NCBI GenBank assembly: GCA_014653545.1
Contig: JACWEJ010000001.1
Span: 100,014 to 164,013, forward strand
DNA from: Pelagibacterales bacterium SAG-MED41
Lineage (GTDB): Bacteria; Pseudomonadota; Alphaproteobacteria; Pelagibacterales; Pelagibacteraceae
Direction: 5' to 3'
Length of the DNA: 64,000 bases
Of this stretch, positions 54,009-63,129 are shown one piece after another; the stretch's first letter is position 1; every line of letters starts with the position of its first letter. The translations under genes were made by a program, and so were the position numbers. Under the pieces are notes generated by a model. That model was not told where the DNA came from and did no database searches. It worked only from the letters and a program-made list of their open reading frames with translations.

Positions 54009-55262
54009 TTATAATTTAATTTTCTCCAGATTATTCATGTATTTTTTTAATACTTTTGGGATGTTAACAGAGCCATCTTCATTTTGATTATTTTCTAACA
54101 AAGCAATCATTAGTCTGCCAACAGCTAATCCAGAACCATTAAGTGTTCCTACAAATTCGTTATTGTCATTTGATTTAAATTTTGCATTCATTCTTCTCGC
54201 TTGAAAAGTTCCACAAGATGAACAGCTTGAAATTTCTCTATAATTATTTTCTGAAGGAATCCATGCCTCAATATCATAGGTTTTTTCTGCGCTGAAGCCC
54301 ATATCACCAGATGAAAGTAAAACAACTTGGTATGGAATTTCCAGTTTTTCTAAAATTTTTTCAGCACAATTTAACATTCGTTCTAATTCTTCGTTACATT
54401 TGCTAGGTTCAACAATACTTACAAGTTCAACTTTATAAAATTGATGCTGTCTAATCATGCCCTTAGTATCCTTACCGTAGCTACCTGCTTCTTTTCTAAA
54501 GCATGGAGTTGAGGCAACAAATCTTTTAGGTAAATTATTCTTTTCAATAATTGATTTTCTAACTAAATTTGTCAAAACAACCTCAGCTGTAGGAATTAAA
54601 AATTTTCTTTGATCAGATTTATCAAATTTAATTTCAAACTGATCCTCTTCGAATTTGGGGATTTGTCCTGTGCCAAACATCACATCCTCATTTACAATTA
54701 AGGGAGGAGATATCTCTGTATATTGAAACTCATTAGTATGAGTATCAAGCATAAAATTTATTAATGCTCTTTCGAGCAAAGCGATTTTGTCTCTCAAAAC
54801 TACAAACCTAGAACCTGATAGTTTTATAGATGTTTCAAAATCAATAGAACTACCTTTAACACATAATTCTACATGAGATTTTAATTTAAATTTAAATTTT
54901 TTTAATTCACCTGACTTTTTAATTAATTTATTAAATTTATCATCTTTACCTACCGGAACATCGTCTAAAGCTAAATTGGGAAGTGAGTGAATAATCTTAT
55001 TTAGGTTATTCTGCGTAACAGTTAGTTTTTTAGATATAGATAAAATTTTTTCAGAAATTTTTTTTGATTTAAGAAAATTAGACTCATCTTTAGATTTAGA
55101 TAAAGATTTTTTTTCCTGCTCTAACTTTTCTTTTTTACTAATTAAGCTTCTATTTAATTCATCTTTTTCTTTAAAATCTATTATATTAAAATCTACATTC
55201 CGGTCTTTAAATTTTTTTTTATATGTACCTATATTTTTTCTTAAATTTTTTAAATTATGCAT
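54009..55262 (-). CDS. serS: seryl-tRNA synthetase
   Basis: 417 residues. Charges tRNA-Ser; its substrate tRNA-Ser(TGA) is encoded at 38.9 kb. N-terminal coiled-coil arm (about 30-100, rich in Lys/Ser/Leu), then the class II core: motif 2 FVASTPCFRKEAGSYGKDTKGM (shown in parts, about 243-264) with HQFYKVELV, and motif 3 LNGSGLAVGRLMIALLEN (about 374-391). SCSSCGTFQARRMN is also typical. It overlaps tatC by 8 bp. Confidence 0.96.
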   Translation of the reverse strand: MHNLKNLRKNIGTYKKKFKDRNVDFNIIDFKEKDELNRSLISKKEKLEQEKKSLSKSKDESNFLKSKKISEKILSISKKLTVTQNNLNKIIHSLPNLALDDVPVGKDDKFNKLIKKSGELKKFKFKLKSHVELCVKGSSIDFETSIKLSGSRFVVLRDKIALLERALINFMLDTHTNEFQYTEISPPLIVNEDVMFGTGQIPKFEEDQFEIKFDKSDQRKFLIPTAEVVLTNLVRKSIIEKNNLPKRFVASTPCFRKEAGSYGKDTKGMIRQHQFYKVELVSIVEPSKCNEELERMLNCAEKILEKLEIPYQVVLLSSGDMGFSAEKTYDIEAWIPSENNYREISSCSSCGTFQARRMNAKFKSNDNNEFVGTLNGSGLAVGRLMIALLENNQNEDGSVNIPKVLKKYMNNLEKIKL

Positions 55263-56022
55263 CTTCTATATTTATTTTTTTATCTTTTTTTTCAGTGAAT
55301 CTTACAGTTATTATAGACAACTCATAAAGTAATAGAAGAGGTATTGCTAGACCTACCTGAGTAATTGGATCTGGGGGAGTTAGTATAGCTGCTAATGTAA
55401 AAATAATTACAATTACGTATCTTCTTGTTTTTTTTAAATATACTGAATTTACAACTCCAATTCTTGCTAATAAATTTAATAATATTGGCAACTGAAAGCT
55501 TATTCCGAATGCAAATATCAATCTCATAATCAAAGATAAATATTCATTAACTTTTGCTTCTAATTGGATGGGTAAAGTTGAATTTGATCCCATTGACTCA
55601 AATGATAAAAAAAATTTAATAGCTAAAGGCATAACTAAATAATAAACTAACATTCCGCCAAATAAAAAAAGTATTGGGGTTGATATAAGGTAAGGTAACA
55701 ATGCTTTTTTTTCATTTTTGTATAACCCTGGTGCGATAAATTTATAAATTTGTATTAATAAAACTGGGCTACCTAAAAATATAGCTGCAAAGAAAGCCAC
55801 TTTTAAATAGGTGATAAATGTTTCATGTAGAGCTGTAAAAATTAAACGCCTTGATAGTGGGTCGTCTTTAACAGCCTCTGCATAAGGGTTTACTAAAAAA
55901 GCATAGATATACTCTGCAAAAGTGTAAGATATTATAAATATTACGAGGATAAATATTATTGATTTTATTAATCTTGAACGTAACTCAATAAAGTGACTGG
56001 TAAATGAATTATTATCACTCAT
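55255..56022 (-). CDS. tatC: twin-arginine translocase subunit TatC
   Basis: 255 residues with six transmembrane helices. Receptor for twin-arginine signal peptides. Motifs: SHFIELRSRLIKSI (about 9-22, the conserved HLxELRxR start), YEKKALLP-type loop as YKNEKKALLPYLISTP (about 96-111), FGISFQLPILLNLLARIGVV (about 171-190), and RRYVIVIIFTLAAILTPPDPITQ (about 199-221). Encoded after tatB with an 8 bp overlap. Confidence 0.97.
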   Translation of the reverse strand: MSDNNSFTSHFIELRSRLIKSIIFILVIFIISYTFAEYIYAFLVNPYAEAVKDDPLSRRLIFTALHETFITYLKVAFFAAIFLGSPVLLIQIYKFIAPGLYKNEKKALLPYLISTPILFLFGGMLVYYLVMPLAIKFFLSFESMGSNSTLPIQLEAKVNEYLSLIMRLIFAFGISFQLPILLNLLARIGVVNSVYLKKTRRYVIVIIFTLAAILTPPDPITQVGLAIPLLLLYELSIITVRFTEKKDKKINIEDA

Positions 56023-56251
56023 TTTCTTCTTTATTATTTTCTTTTTTTGTATTTTTTTGATTTATATCTTTTTCAATGTCAATGTTATCAGTAATCGAAG
56101 TAACCTCTCTTTGAAAACTACTTAGAGTATTTTTTAATTTTCCAAAATAAGAGCCTATTTTTTTTAATGCTATAGGAAATTCTTTTGGTCCTAAAACCAA
56201 TATAGCAATTATAACTATCGCTAAAATCTCTAACCAACCAATTTGAGGCAT
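56015..56251 (-). CDS. tatB: Sec-independent translocase subunit TatB
   Basis: 78 residues. N-terminal helix with the TatB Glu/Gly pattern: QIGWLEILAIVIIAILVLGPKEFPIALKKIG (in two parts, about 3-33), then an amphipathic helix and a charged Lys/Asn/Glu tail. Shorter than typical TatB, but GPKE at the helix end separates it from TatA. It sits 6 nt after tatA in the tatABC operon. Confidence 0.92.
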   Translation of the reverse strand: MPQIGWLEILAIVIIAILVLGPKEFPIALKKIGSYFGKLKNTLSSFQREVTSITDNIDIEKDINQKNTKKENNKEENE

Positions 56252-56257
56252 ATTAGA

Positions 56258-56458
56258 TTACTTATTTTCAGAATTTGAATTATCTGAATTGTTGTTGGAA
56301 TTATCATCTCCAGAAGATTTGTCATCGGACATGCCTTTTTTAAAACTTTTAATGCCTTTTGCTAAATCACCCATTATACTTGATATTTTCCCCTTACCGA
56401 AAAGAATAACAACTAAGATTGCAATTATTATAATACCTGTCCAACCAATATTTCCCAT
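56258..56458 (-). CDS. tatA: Sec-independent translocase subunit TatA
   Basis: 66 residues. [21 protein letters not shown] forms the membrane helix, followed by the hinge [27 protein letters not shown] and a Ser/Asn/Asp-rich tail. The FGxxK motif is diagnostic of TatA. It polymerises with TatC to open the pore for folded proteins. Confidence 0.95.
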   Translation of the reverse strand: MGNIGWTGIIIIAILVVILFGKGKISSIMGDLAKGIKSFKKGMSDDKSSGDDNSNNNSDNSNSENK

Positions 56459-56498
56459 AATAAATATATATACAATAATTTAATCTAAAAAAATACGT

Positions 56499-57188
56499 TT
56501 ATTTTTCTTCATCGGGAGCCTTTTTAATCGCCTCGTCAATATCTTCATAAATATCATTTTGTTTTTCATTAATTGATTGTTCTTTGAAAAACCTGCCAGT
56601 ACCAAAAATTGATTTATCAATAGTAGTAGTATCGATAAGTCCAGCAGATCCGAGCTCATCAATGGTTGGGAGGTCTGATAATTTTTGTATGTTGAAATGA
56701 TTTAAAAAAGTTTCTGTTGTTCCATATAAAATTGGTTTACCGGGTATATCTTTTCTTCCTGCTGGTCTAACCCAATTTAACTCAAGAAGTATCTCTAGCG
56801 TGTTTGAAGCAAAAGAAACACCTCTAATTTCCTCTATTTCGGATCTTGTAACAGGTTGGTGATAAACGATTATAGCTAATGTTTCTATGGTTGCTTTTGA
56901 TAACTTTTTATGAGTAGATTTCTGAAGGGACATTAATTTTGATAGATCATCAGAAGTTCTAAATGACCACTTATTTTTAATACAAACCAAATTGATACCG
57001 CGATGTTTGTAAATATCTTTGATATTTTCTAAAATTTTCTTTATATTTGTGTTTGTTTGAATTCTTTTTTCAATTGTTTCAATATCTAGTGGTTCTGAGG
57101 CAGCAAACAAAATAGCCTCAACCTGTCTTTCAAGCTTAGAAGGTGCTGATGGAAAACTAATAATATTATTTTTTTTTTTATTTGGCAT
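56499..57188 (-). CDS. scpB: segregation and condensation protein B
   Basis: 229 residues. Two winged-helix domains: VEAILFAASEPLDIETIEKRI (about 23-43) and LSKATIETLAIIVYHQPVTRSEIEEIRGV (in parts, about 95-123), then GRKDIPGKPILYGTTETFL. It dimerises with ScpA and SMC to compact the chromosome. One base separates it from scpA upstream; tatA begins 41 nt downstream. Confidence 0.95.
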   Translation of the reverse strand: MPNKKKNNIISFPSAPSKLERQVEAILFAASEPLDIETIEKRIQTNTNIKKILENIKDIYKHRGINLVCIKNKWSFRTSDDLSKLMSLQKSTHKKLSKATIETLAIIVYHQPVTRSEIEEIRGVSFASNTLEILLELNWVRPAGRKDIPGKPILYGTTETFLNHFNIQKLSDLPTIDELGSAGLIDTTTIDKSIFGTGRFFKEQSINEKQNDIYEDIDEAIKKAPDEEK

Positions 57189-57189
57189 A

Positions 57190-57924
57190 TTAAGACTTTT
57201 TAATCATTAAATTATCAAATGTCCTGTTTTGAGAAATTTTTGTTAATCCTTCTTTTGTAAGTTCTAAACTTGCTGCAAAAATACCAGCAATACCTGTTCT
57301 TTTCATTTTATTTTTTAGATAAAACTCAGGTATTAATTCAAAAATATTTTTCCACTCATTAATTTTATTTAAATTATTTTTAATTTGCTTTATACCTTCC
57401 TCAGTTGTCAAAACTGGCAATTTAGGAATACTAATGTTTTGAAAGGTTTTTTGCATTTGTATGTCCGAATAACTTTTAAGTAATTCATAAAGTGAAACAT
57501 CATAAATAGGCGTATTAATTGATCTAATGCCACCTTTAATTCCTCTGGTAAAAATATGGATACCAAGTCTTTTTTTTTGTAACATTTGATCTGATAATAT
57601 TCTAATCAATTCAAGTTTCTTTAATTGTAATTTTAATTTTTCAGCAACCTCTAGAGCCTTAAAATCGTCATCTTCATCATCTGGCAGAAGTAACTTTGAT
57701 TTTAAGTAAGCGAGCCAAGTCGCCATAAGCAAAAATTCTGATGCGGTTTCTAGATTTAAATTTTTATTATTTTTGATAAATTCTAAAAATTGATCTGCCA
57801 GTTTAGTAATAGAAATCTCAGCTAGATCAACTTTTTGGGATTTAGCTAAATCTAGTAGTATTTCAAGTGGGCCGTTATAGTTAGGAATATTTATTGATAT
57901 TTGATTTGTGCTATTTGATTCCAT
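57190..57924 (-). CDS. scpA: segregation and condensation protein A (kleisin)
   Basis: 244 residues. N-terminal SMC-binding region with YNGPLEILLDLAKSQKVDLAEISI (about 15-38) and ASEFLLMATWLAYLKSKLLLP (about 61-81); an acidic middle; a C-terminal winged helix around GIAGIFAASLELTKEGL (about 213-229). It bridges the SMC heads. Order nagZ-scpA-scpB-tat is conserved in alphaproteobacteria. Confidence 0.95.
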   Translation of the reverse strand: MESNSTNQISINIPNYNGPLEILLDLAKSQKVDLAEISITKLADQFLEFIKNNKNLNLETASEFLLMATWLAYLKSKLLLPDDEDDDFKALEVAEKLKLQLKKLELIRILSDQMLQKKRLGIHIFTRGIKGGIRSINTPIYDVSLYELLKSYSDIQMQKTFQNISIPKLPVLTTEEGIKQIKNNLNKINEWKNIFELIPEFYLKNKMKRTGIAGIFAASLELTKEGLTKISQNRTFDNLMIKKS

Positions 57925-57932
57925 AATTAATT

Positions 57933-58877
57933 TTACCTTAAAATTTTATAAATTTCCGATGTTTTTTTTGCTGTAAATTGATCGATATATGGAACAGATT
58001 TAATCAATTTAAAGTTGTCTTTAATATTTCCAGAACAATATAAAACTAAATTACATCCAGCTAACAAAGATTTTTTTGCGTTCTCCATTAAATCATACTT
58101 TAATGCTTTCATGGAAATATCATCGGACATTATAATGCCCTTAAATCCTATTTTTTTTCTAATTATTTCACTAATTATCTTTTTAGAAAAAGTTGAAACA
58201 TTTTTAGAGTCAATTTTTGAGTAAAGTATATGTGCTGTCATAGCGAGTTTCGAATTAGTTAATTTAAATGGATAAAAATCAGTTTTATTGAGCGATCTCA
58301 TTTTTAAGTTAACTTTTGGCATTCTTTGGTGACTGTCTATTGTAGAACAACCATGACCTGGAATATGTTTAATAACAGTAGCAATTCTATTTATATGACA
58401 CTCATTAATAGTAATTTTACCTAAATCTCTTACAACATCTTTATCTCTAGAAAAACTTCTTTTACCAATAATATCGTTTGTATTATTTCTTAAAACGTCA
58501 AGAACAGGAATTGTATTTATATTTATTCCAATATTATTTAAATTATCGCACAATGTCTTTAAGTAATATTTATACATTGCCGTAGCTATTTTTTTGTCTA
58601 ACTTGTAAAGTTTTCCAAAATAATTTGCTTCGAAATTGTGGCTTATAATATCTTTTAATCTTGAAACAGTAGAACCTTCTTCATCAATTAAAATGGGGAA
58701 TTTTTTATCTTTTACAAGTTTTTTTATATTTTTAATTAGATTTCTAATTTGTAGAATAGATCTTATATTTCTTTTAAATAAAATTAAACCCCAGGGTTTC
58801 TCTTTAGATAAAAGTAGCTTTTCTTGTTTTGTTAAGTTTACTCCTTTTATACTAATTATAATTGCTTTTTTTTTCAT
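57933..58877 (-). CDS. nagZ: beta-N-acetylhexosaminidase (GH3)
   Basis: 314 residues. Removes N-acetylglucosamine from muropeptides during cell-wall recycling. GH3 signatures: KPWGLILFKRNI (about 27-38), ILIDEEGSTVSRL (about 62-74), NTIPVLDV, RSFSRDKDVV (about 139-148), VIKHIPGHGCSTIDSH (about 167-182, KHFPGHG-type) and the nucleophile Asp in IIMSDDISMKAL (about 249-260). Start overlaps the small membrane protein gene by 4 bp. Confidence 0.93.
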   Translation of the reverse strand: MKKKAIIISIKGVNLTKQEKLLLSKEKPWGLILFKRNIRSILQIRNLIKNIKKLVKDKKFPILIDEEGSTVSRLKDIISHNFEANYFGKLYKLDKKIATAMYKYYLKTLCDNLNNIGININTIPVLDVLRNNTNDIIGKRSFSRDKDVVRDLGKITINECHINRIATVIKHIPGHGCSTIDSHQRMPKVNLKMRSLNKTDFYPFKLTNSKLAMTAHILYSKIDSKNVSTFSKKIISEIIRKKIGFKGIIMSDDISMKALKYDLMENAKKSLLAGCNLVLYCSGNIKDNFKLIKSVPYIDQFTAKKTSEIYKILR

Positions 58878-59137
58878 TTAAATTTTAATAGATTCCAAAA
58901 ACTTCTTGGTTTGTCATTTTGAATTTCATTAGAGAAACCATCATTGAATTCAATCACATTATCAGTATCGTTTTTTAAAATCGGTAAGTTTGATATTTTT
59001 TTATTAATAATTTGATCGATGTTGTTTCTATTAAATTCTTTTGTCTCTAAATTTTTATTAGAAGAATAAAAATTATAAATATTGATGAAAAAAAATAAAA
59101 TCAAAATTCCTAAAAAAAAATTGAACATTTTACTCAT
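58874..59137 (-). CDS. small membrane-anchored protein at the SPOR-protein position
   Basis: 87 residues. One N-terminal transmembrane helix (FFLGILILFFFINIYNFY, about 7-24) and a short polar periplasmic tail rich in Asn, Asp and Lys. Many alphaproteobacteria have a SPOR-domain septal protein between argS and nagZ; here only the anchor and a linker-like tail remain and no SPOR repeat is visible. It may be a reduced remnant or a lineage-specific replacement. It overlaps argS by one base and nagZ by four. Confidence 0.65.
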   Translation of the reverse strand: MSKMFNFFLGILILFFFINIYNFYSSNKNLETKEFNRNNIDQIINKKISNLPILKNDTDNVIEFNDGFSNEIQNDKPRSFWNLLKFK

Positions 59138-60861
59138 TACATTTTTTTTGGTAATGATACATCTAGAATACGCATTCCGTTTTTAATAACTATTGCTACA
59201 AGATTAATAATTGCTAAAATTTCTTTTCTTTTTATTTTTTGATTTTCTATAAATTTATATCTTTTATCTTCATTTCCCTTGCTCCAATACGCATGAAATA
59301 ATGTTGAAAGCTCATATAGATAAAAAGGAATTTTATGTAAATCAAATTTTCTAGATGCGGACTCTATTATTTTTGGCCATTCAAATACCTTTCTAATAAT
59401 TTTTTCTTCCATCTCGTTCAGGTTAAAATCAATTTCATTAATTTCAATTTTTTTTACAAGGCTTGTATTAAGCGCTCCTAGGAGAGAATTAATTCTAGCA
59501 TAAGCATATTGTACATAAAAAACCGGGTTATCTTTTGTCTTTTCTTTAACTTTGTCAAAGTCAAAATCAATTTCTACATCATTACTTCGATTTAGCATCA
59601 TAAATCTAATTGGATCTTTATCTACCTCACTTAAAAGATCTTGAGCAGAAATAAAATCACCCGCTCTTTTTGACATTTTAAAAGGCTCTCCATTTTTAAA
59701 AAGTTTTACTAATTGACAAACTTTACAATTAAGTTTTATTTTTTTTTCTGATAATGCTGAGACTGCAGCCGTGATTCTTTTAATATAACCAGTATGATCT
59801 GCTCCGAGTATATTTACCAAATTGTTATAACCTCTATTAACTTTATCCATATGATAAGCAACATCATTTGCAAAATAAGTCCACGAACCATCATTTTTTT
59901 GAAGTGCTCTATCTGAGTCATCACCAAATAAAGTGGATTTAAAAATTAATCTTTCAACTTTTTTCCAATTATCATTTTTTTCTCCCTTAGGTGGTTGTAG
60001 GAATCCTTTTTCTACATATTTTTTTTTTTTTAAATTATTTATTGCTTTACTAACTAAGTCTTTATTAACTATCTCTGTTTCAGAAAAAAAATTATCATGT
60101 TTAATACCTAAGAGTTTTAAGTCGTTTTTAATTAATTGCATCGATTCCTCTAATGATTTTTTTTTAAGATATTCAAAATTCTTTTCAAAATCTTTTATAT
60201 CTAGATTATCGTTTTTATTTAGAATTTTTACAGCAATATCTTTAATATAAAGTCCTGGATAAAGATTATCTTTTTTGGGAAATGGTTTTTTAAATTTAAT
60301 TTCTAATATTCTAAAGTATACAGATTCTACAAAATTTTTTATCTGACTACCGTAATCGTTAATATAGTATTCTTTAACAACCTTATTGCCATTAAAAGTT
60401 AACAAATTAGCTAAGACATCCCCATAAATGGCCCCCCTACAATGACCAACGTGCATTGGTCCCGTGGGATTAGCTGAGACAAATTCAATATTATAAGTTT
60501 CATTTGTTTTATTAGAACCATAGTTTTCATTGTTTTTTAAAATAGAATTTATATTTTCTTTTAAAGCAGATTTAGAAAGTTTTATATTTAGAAATCCAGG
60601 ACCAGCAACTTCTACGTTTGAAAAATTTTTAATTTGATCCAAAAATAATTCTCTTAGTTTTTCAGCTAATTTTTTTGGATTTAATTTATTTGATTTACCT
60701 AGAATCATCGCAATGTTACATGATAAATCAAAATTAAATTGCTCTGGGGGTACCTCCAAATTAATTTTGTCAAGATTTTCAATTTTTTCTAATTTTAAAA
60801 TATCATTTTTAGTTAAAATTAGGTTTTGAATTTCTTTTAAATGATGTTCAAAAATGTTCAT
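59137..60861 (-). CDS. argS: arginyl-tRNA synthetase
   Basis: 574 residues. Class I enzyme that charges tRNA-Arg. N-terminal additional domain (about 1-110), HIGH motif in SANPTGPMHVGHCRGAIYGD (about 129-148), VLGADHTGYIKR-type segment as NILGADHTGYIKR, KMSK motif in FKMSKRAGDF (about 392-401), and the C-terminal DALR anticodon domain with VQYAYARINSLL. The gene overlaps dgt by 4 bp. Confidence 0.96.
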   Translation of the reverse strand: MNIFEHHLKEIQNLILTKNDILKLEKIENLDKINLEVPPEQFNFDLSCNIAMILGKSNKLNPKKLAEKLRELFLDQIKNFSNVEVAGPGFLNIKLSKSALKENINSILKNNENYGSNKTNETYNIEFVSANPTGPMHVGHCRGAIYGDVLANLLTFNGNKVVKEYYINDYGSQIKNFVESVYFRILEIKFKKPFPKKDNLYPGLYIKDIAVKILNKNDNLDIKDFEKNFEYLKKKSLEESMQLIKNDLKLLGIKHDNFFSETEIVNKDLVSKAINNLKKKKYVEKGFLQPPKGEKNDNWKKVERLIFKSTLFGDDSDRALQKNDGSWTYFANDVAYHMDKVNRGYNNLVNILGADHTGYIKRITAAVSALSEKKIKLNCKVCQLVKLFKNGEPFKMSKRAGDFISAQDLLSEVDKDPIRFMMLNRSNDVEIDFDFDKVKEKTKDNPVFYVQYAYARINSLLGALNTSLVKKIEINEIDFNLNEMEEKIIRKVFEWPKIIESASRKFDLHKIPFYLYELSTLFHAYWSKGNEDKRYKFIENQKIKRKEILAIINLVAIVIKNGMRILDVSLPKKM

Positions 60862-61997
60862 TTGATCTGGTTATATAGATTTATTGCATATCTATCTGTC
60901 ATGCCAGCAATATAATCACATATAATACGTTCTAAATTTGAACTATTATATTTTTTAATATCAATATATTTTTTAGGATTTCGCTTTATAGATATAAATA
61001 ATTTAGTAATTACTTTTTTTCCATAATTTGTTCTAAATTTTACCTTTTTATGGAAATACATTTTTTGTTTTAAAAATTTTTTTATTCTAGTATCAAAAAT
61101 TTTCATTTTATCTGAGAAAGTCACTATTTGCATTTTTGTTTTATAAATATCATTTAAATTTTTAATTTTGTTGATTTTAATATTATTACGAGTAGTTAAA
61201 ATTACATCACTTACCATCTCATTAATAATTTCTCTTATAATTTGCCTTATTATTAAATCTATAGAATATTTATTGGTTTTTTTAATATGTTTTATAATTA
61301 TTTTGTCTAGAATAGGTATATTTTTTAGATCTTTAAGTTTGAATAAGTTGGATTTTAAACCGTCTTCAAGATCATGGCTATTATAAGCTATATCATCTGA
61401 TATTGATGCAAATTGTGCTTCAAGTGATGAATTTAATGTAAATTTTATTTTCTTTTTAAAAAAATTATTTCCAAGAATCTTATTAAATTTTTTCAAATTG
61501 TTAATTGGGCCATTATGTTTAATTAAACCGTCAAGTGTTTCAAAAGAAAGATTGAGACCTTTAAAGTTATAATATCTATTCTCTAGTAAAGTAATTATTC
61601 TTAGTGTTTGTATATTGTGATCAAAACCTCCATAATTTGTCATACAATTATTTAATGATTCCTCCCCAGCATGACCGAATGGTGTGTGGCCTAAGTCATG
61701 TGCTAAACTAAGTGTCTCAGATAGATCCTCGTTTAGATTAAAAAATTTAGATAATGTTCTGGCAATTTGAGAGACTTCTAATGAGTGTGTTATTCTTGTC
61801 CTAAAATGATCACCAGATGTATTTACAAACACTTGAGTTTTATGTTTTAGACGTCTAAAGGCTGTAGAATGAATAATTCTATCTCTGTCCCTTTGAAAAT
61901 CATTTCTCAAACTAGTTTCAATTTCTTTAAAAAACCTACCTTTTGATCGGAAAGGTACTGCTAACTTAGACAAATTGCTTATTGTTTTTTTTTGCAT
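60858..61997 (-). CDS. dgt: deoxyguanosinetriphosphate triphosphohydrolase-like protein
   Basis: 379 residues. HD-domain enzyme that releases triphosphate from dNTPs. Motifs: RDRDRIIHSTAFRRLKHKTQV (in parts, about 36-56), RTRITHSLEVSQIAR (first metal His, about 67-81), LAHDLGHTPFGHAGEE (HD pair, about 98-113), and SDDIAYNSHDLEDGL (about 196-210). Matches the bacterial type 2 subgroup found upstream of argS in alphaproteobacteria. Divergent from the IscA-type gene over 38 bp. Confidence 0.93.
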   Translation of the reverse strand: MQKKTISNLSKLAVPFRSKGRFFKEIETSLRNDFQRDRDRIIHSTAFRRLKHKTQVFVNTSGDHFRTRITHSLEVSQIARTLSKFFNLNEDLSETLSLAHDLGHTPFGHAGEESLNNCMTNYGGFDHNIQTLRIITLLENRYYNFKGLNLSFETLDGLIKHNGPINNLKKFNKILGNNFFKKKIKFTLNSSLEAQFASISDDIAYNSHDLEDGLKSNLFKLKDLKNIPILDKIIIKHIKKTNKYSIDLIIRQIIREIINEMVSDVILTTRNNIKINKIKNLNDIYKTKMQIVTFSDKMKIFDTRIKKFLKQKMYFHKKVKFRTNYGKKVITKLFISIKRNPKKYIDIKKYNSSNLERIICDYIAGMTDRYAINLYNQIK

Positions 61998-62035
61998 GCT
62001 AATATTTAAGATTATATACTAGAAATATAACGTTT

Positions 62036-62350
62036 ATGGAAAAAAAATTAAATTTTACTAGTCAAGCTTTAAATCAAATAAATAAGATAACTATAGGTGA
62101 TGATAAAAAATTTTTTAGGATCACAGTTCAAGGTGGCGGTTGTTCGGGTTTTAAATATAATTTTGGTTTTGATTCTAAGACAAACGATGATGATGTAATT
62201 TTTGATAAAGCAATTATAGATAAATCTTCTCTTGAAATTATTTCAGGTTCAGAAGTTGATTTTAAAAGAGAAATGATCGGAGAGTCATTTGTTATTAATA
62301 ATCCTAAAGCAACCGCTTCTTGTGGGTGTGGATTATCTTTTTCTGTTTAA
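62036..62350 (+). CDS. erpA: HesB/IscA/ErpA-family Fe-S carrier
   Basis: 104 residues. A-type carrier that passes Fe-S clusters to apoproteins. The three ligand cysteines are in VQGGGCSGFKYNFGFD (Cys about 37) and ASCGCGLSFSV (about 94-104). Divergent dgt and downstream xthA are a typical alphaproteobacterial setting for this gene. The TAA overlaps the xthA ATG by one base. Choice between ErpA and IscA names is by context. Confidence 0.9.
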   Translation: MEKKLNFTSQALNQINKITIGDDKKFFRITVQGGGCSGFKYNFGFDSKTNDDDVIFDKAIIDKSSLEIISGSEVDFKREMIGESFVINNPKATASCGCGLSFSV

Positions 62351-63129
62351 TGAAAATTATCTCCTGGAACGTTAATTCAGTAAGAGCTAGATTAGAAAAT
62401 ATCAAAAATTATATAAAAGACTCTTCACCGGATGTTCTATTGTTACAAGAAATTAAGACTCAAAATGAAAATTTCCCATCGGATGAATTCAAAAATTTAG
62501 GCTATATTTCACATATCTTTGGGCAAAAAAGTTATAATGGCGTGGCAATTGTTTCAAAGTATAAATTAGATAAAGTGCAAACTGATTTTATCAAAGATGA
62601 TTTAAAACAATCTCGGATAATTACAGGAGAATTAAAGATTAATTCTAAAAAAAAAATAGAATTAATAAATATTTATGTTCCTAATGGAAATCCAGTTGAC
62701 ACAGAAAAATATGAATATAAAAAAAACTGGCTTAAAAAATTCATAAATAGTGTAAAAAAAAGAATTATTAAAAATCCAAACTTATTAATTGCAGGAGATT
62801 TTAATATAATACCGGAGGAAGTAGATGTTCACGATTTTAAACGATACGAAAATGATGCCTTAGGAAGACTGGAAATAAGAAAAAAATTTAGAGAGTTAAT
62901 CAATTTGGGTTTTAAAGATACATATAGATTAATTAATAAAAGAAGACAAGAATATACCTTTTGGGATTATTTTGCAGGATCTTGGCAGAAAAATTACGGA
63001 ATGAGAATTGATCACTTTTTATTATCAAATAGTTTAGTAGAGAATGTTAAGGCAATTAACATAAATAAGAAACCTAGATCTAAATTAAAACCTTCGGATC
63101 ATACACCTATAGAATTAATAATTAATTAG
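62350..63129 (+). CDS. xthA: exodeoxyribonuclease III
   Basis: 259 residues from ATG 62350 (TAATG junction); a start 30 bases upstream would lie inside erpA and is rejected. AP endonuclease and 3'-5' exonuclease of base-excision repair. Motifs: KIISWNVNSVRARL (about 2-15), DVLLLQEIKTQ (metal Glu, about 29-39), YNGVAIVSK, LINIYVPNGNP, LIAGDFNIIPEEVD (about 146-159), and the end MRIDHFLLS with SDHTPIEL (catalytic His). Its end overlaps the convergent manC gene by 8 bp. Confidence 0.95.
   Translation: MKIISWNVNSVRARLENIKNYIKDSSPDVLLLQEIKTQNENFPSDEFKNLGYISHIFGQKSYNGVAIVSKYKLDKVQTDFIKDDLKQSRIITGELKINSKKKIELINIYVPNGNPVDTEKYEYKKNWLKKFINSVKKRIIKNPNLLIAGDFNIIPEEVDVHDFKRYENDALGRLEIRKKFRELINLGFKDTYRLINKRRQEYTFWDYFAGSWQKNYGMRIDHFLLSNSLVENVKAININKKPRSKLKPSDHTPIELIIN

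Noticed and set aside
62320-62349. Upstream start for xthA
   Set aside because: It lies inside erpA out of frame; ATG 62350 gives the conserved KIISWN start and a TAATG junction.
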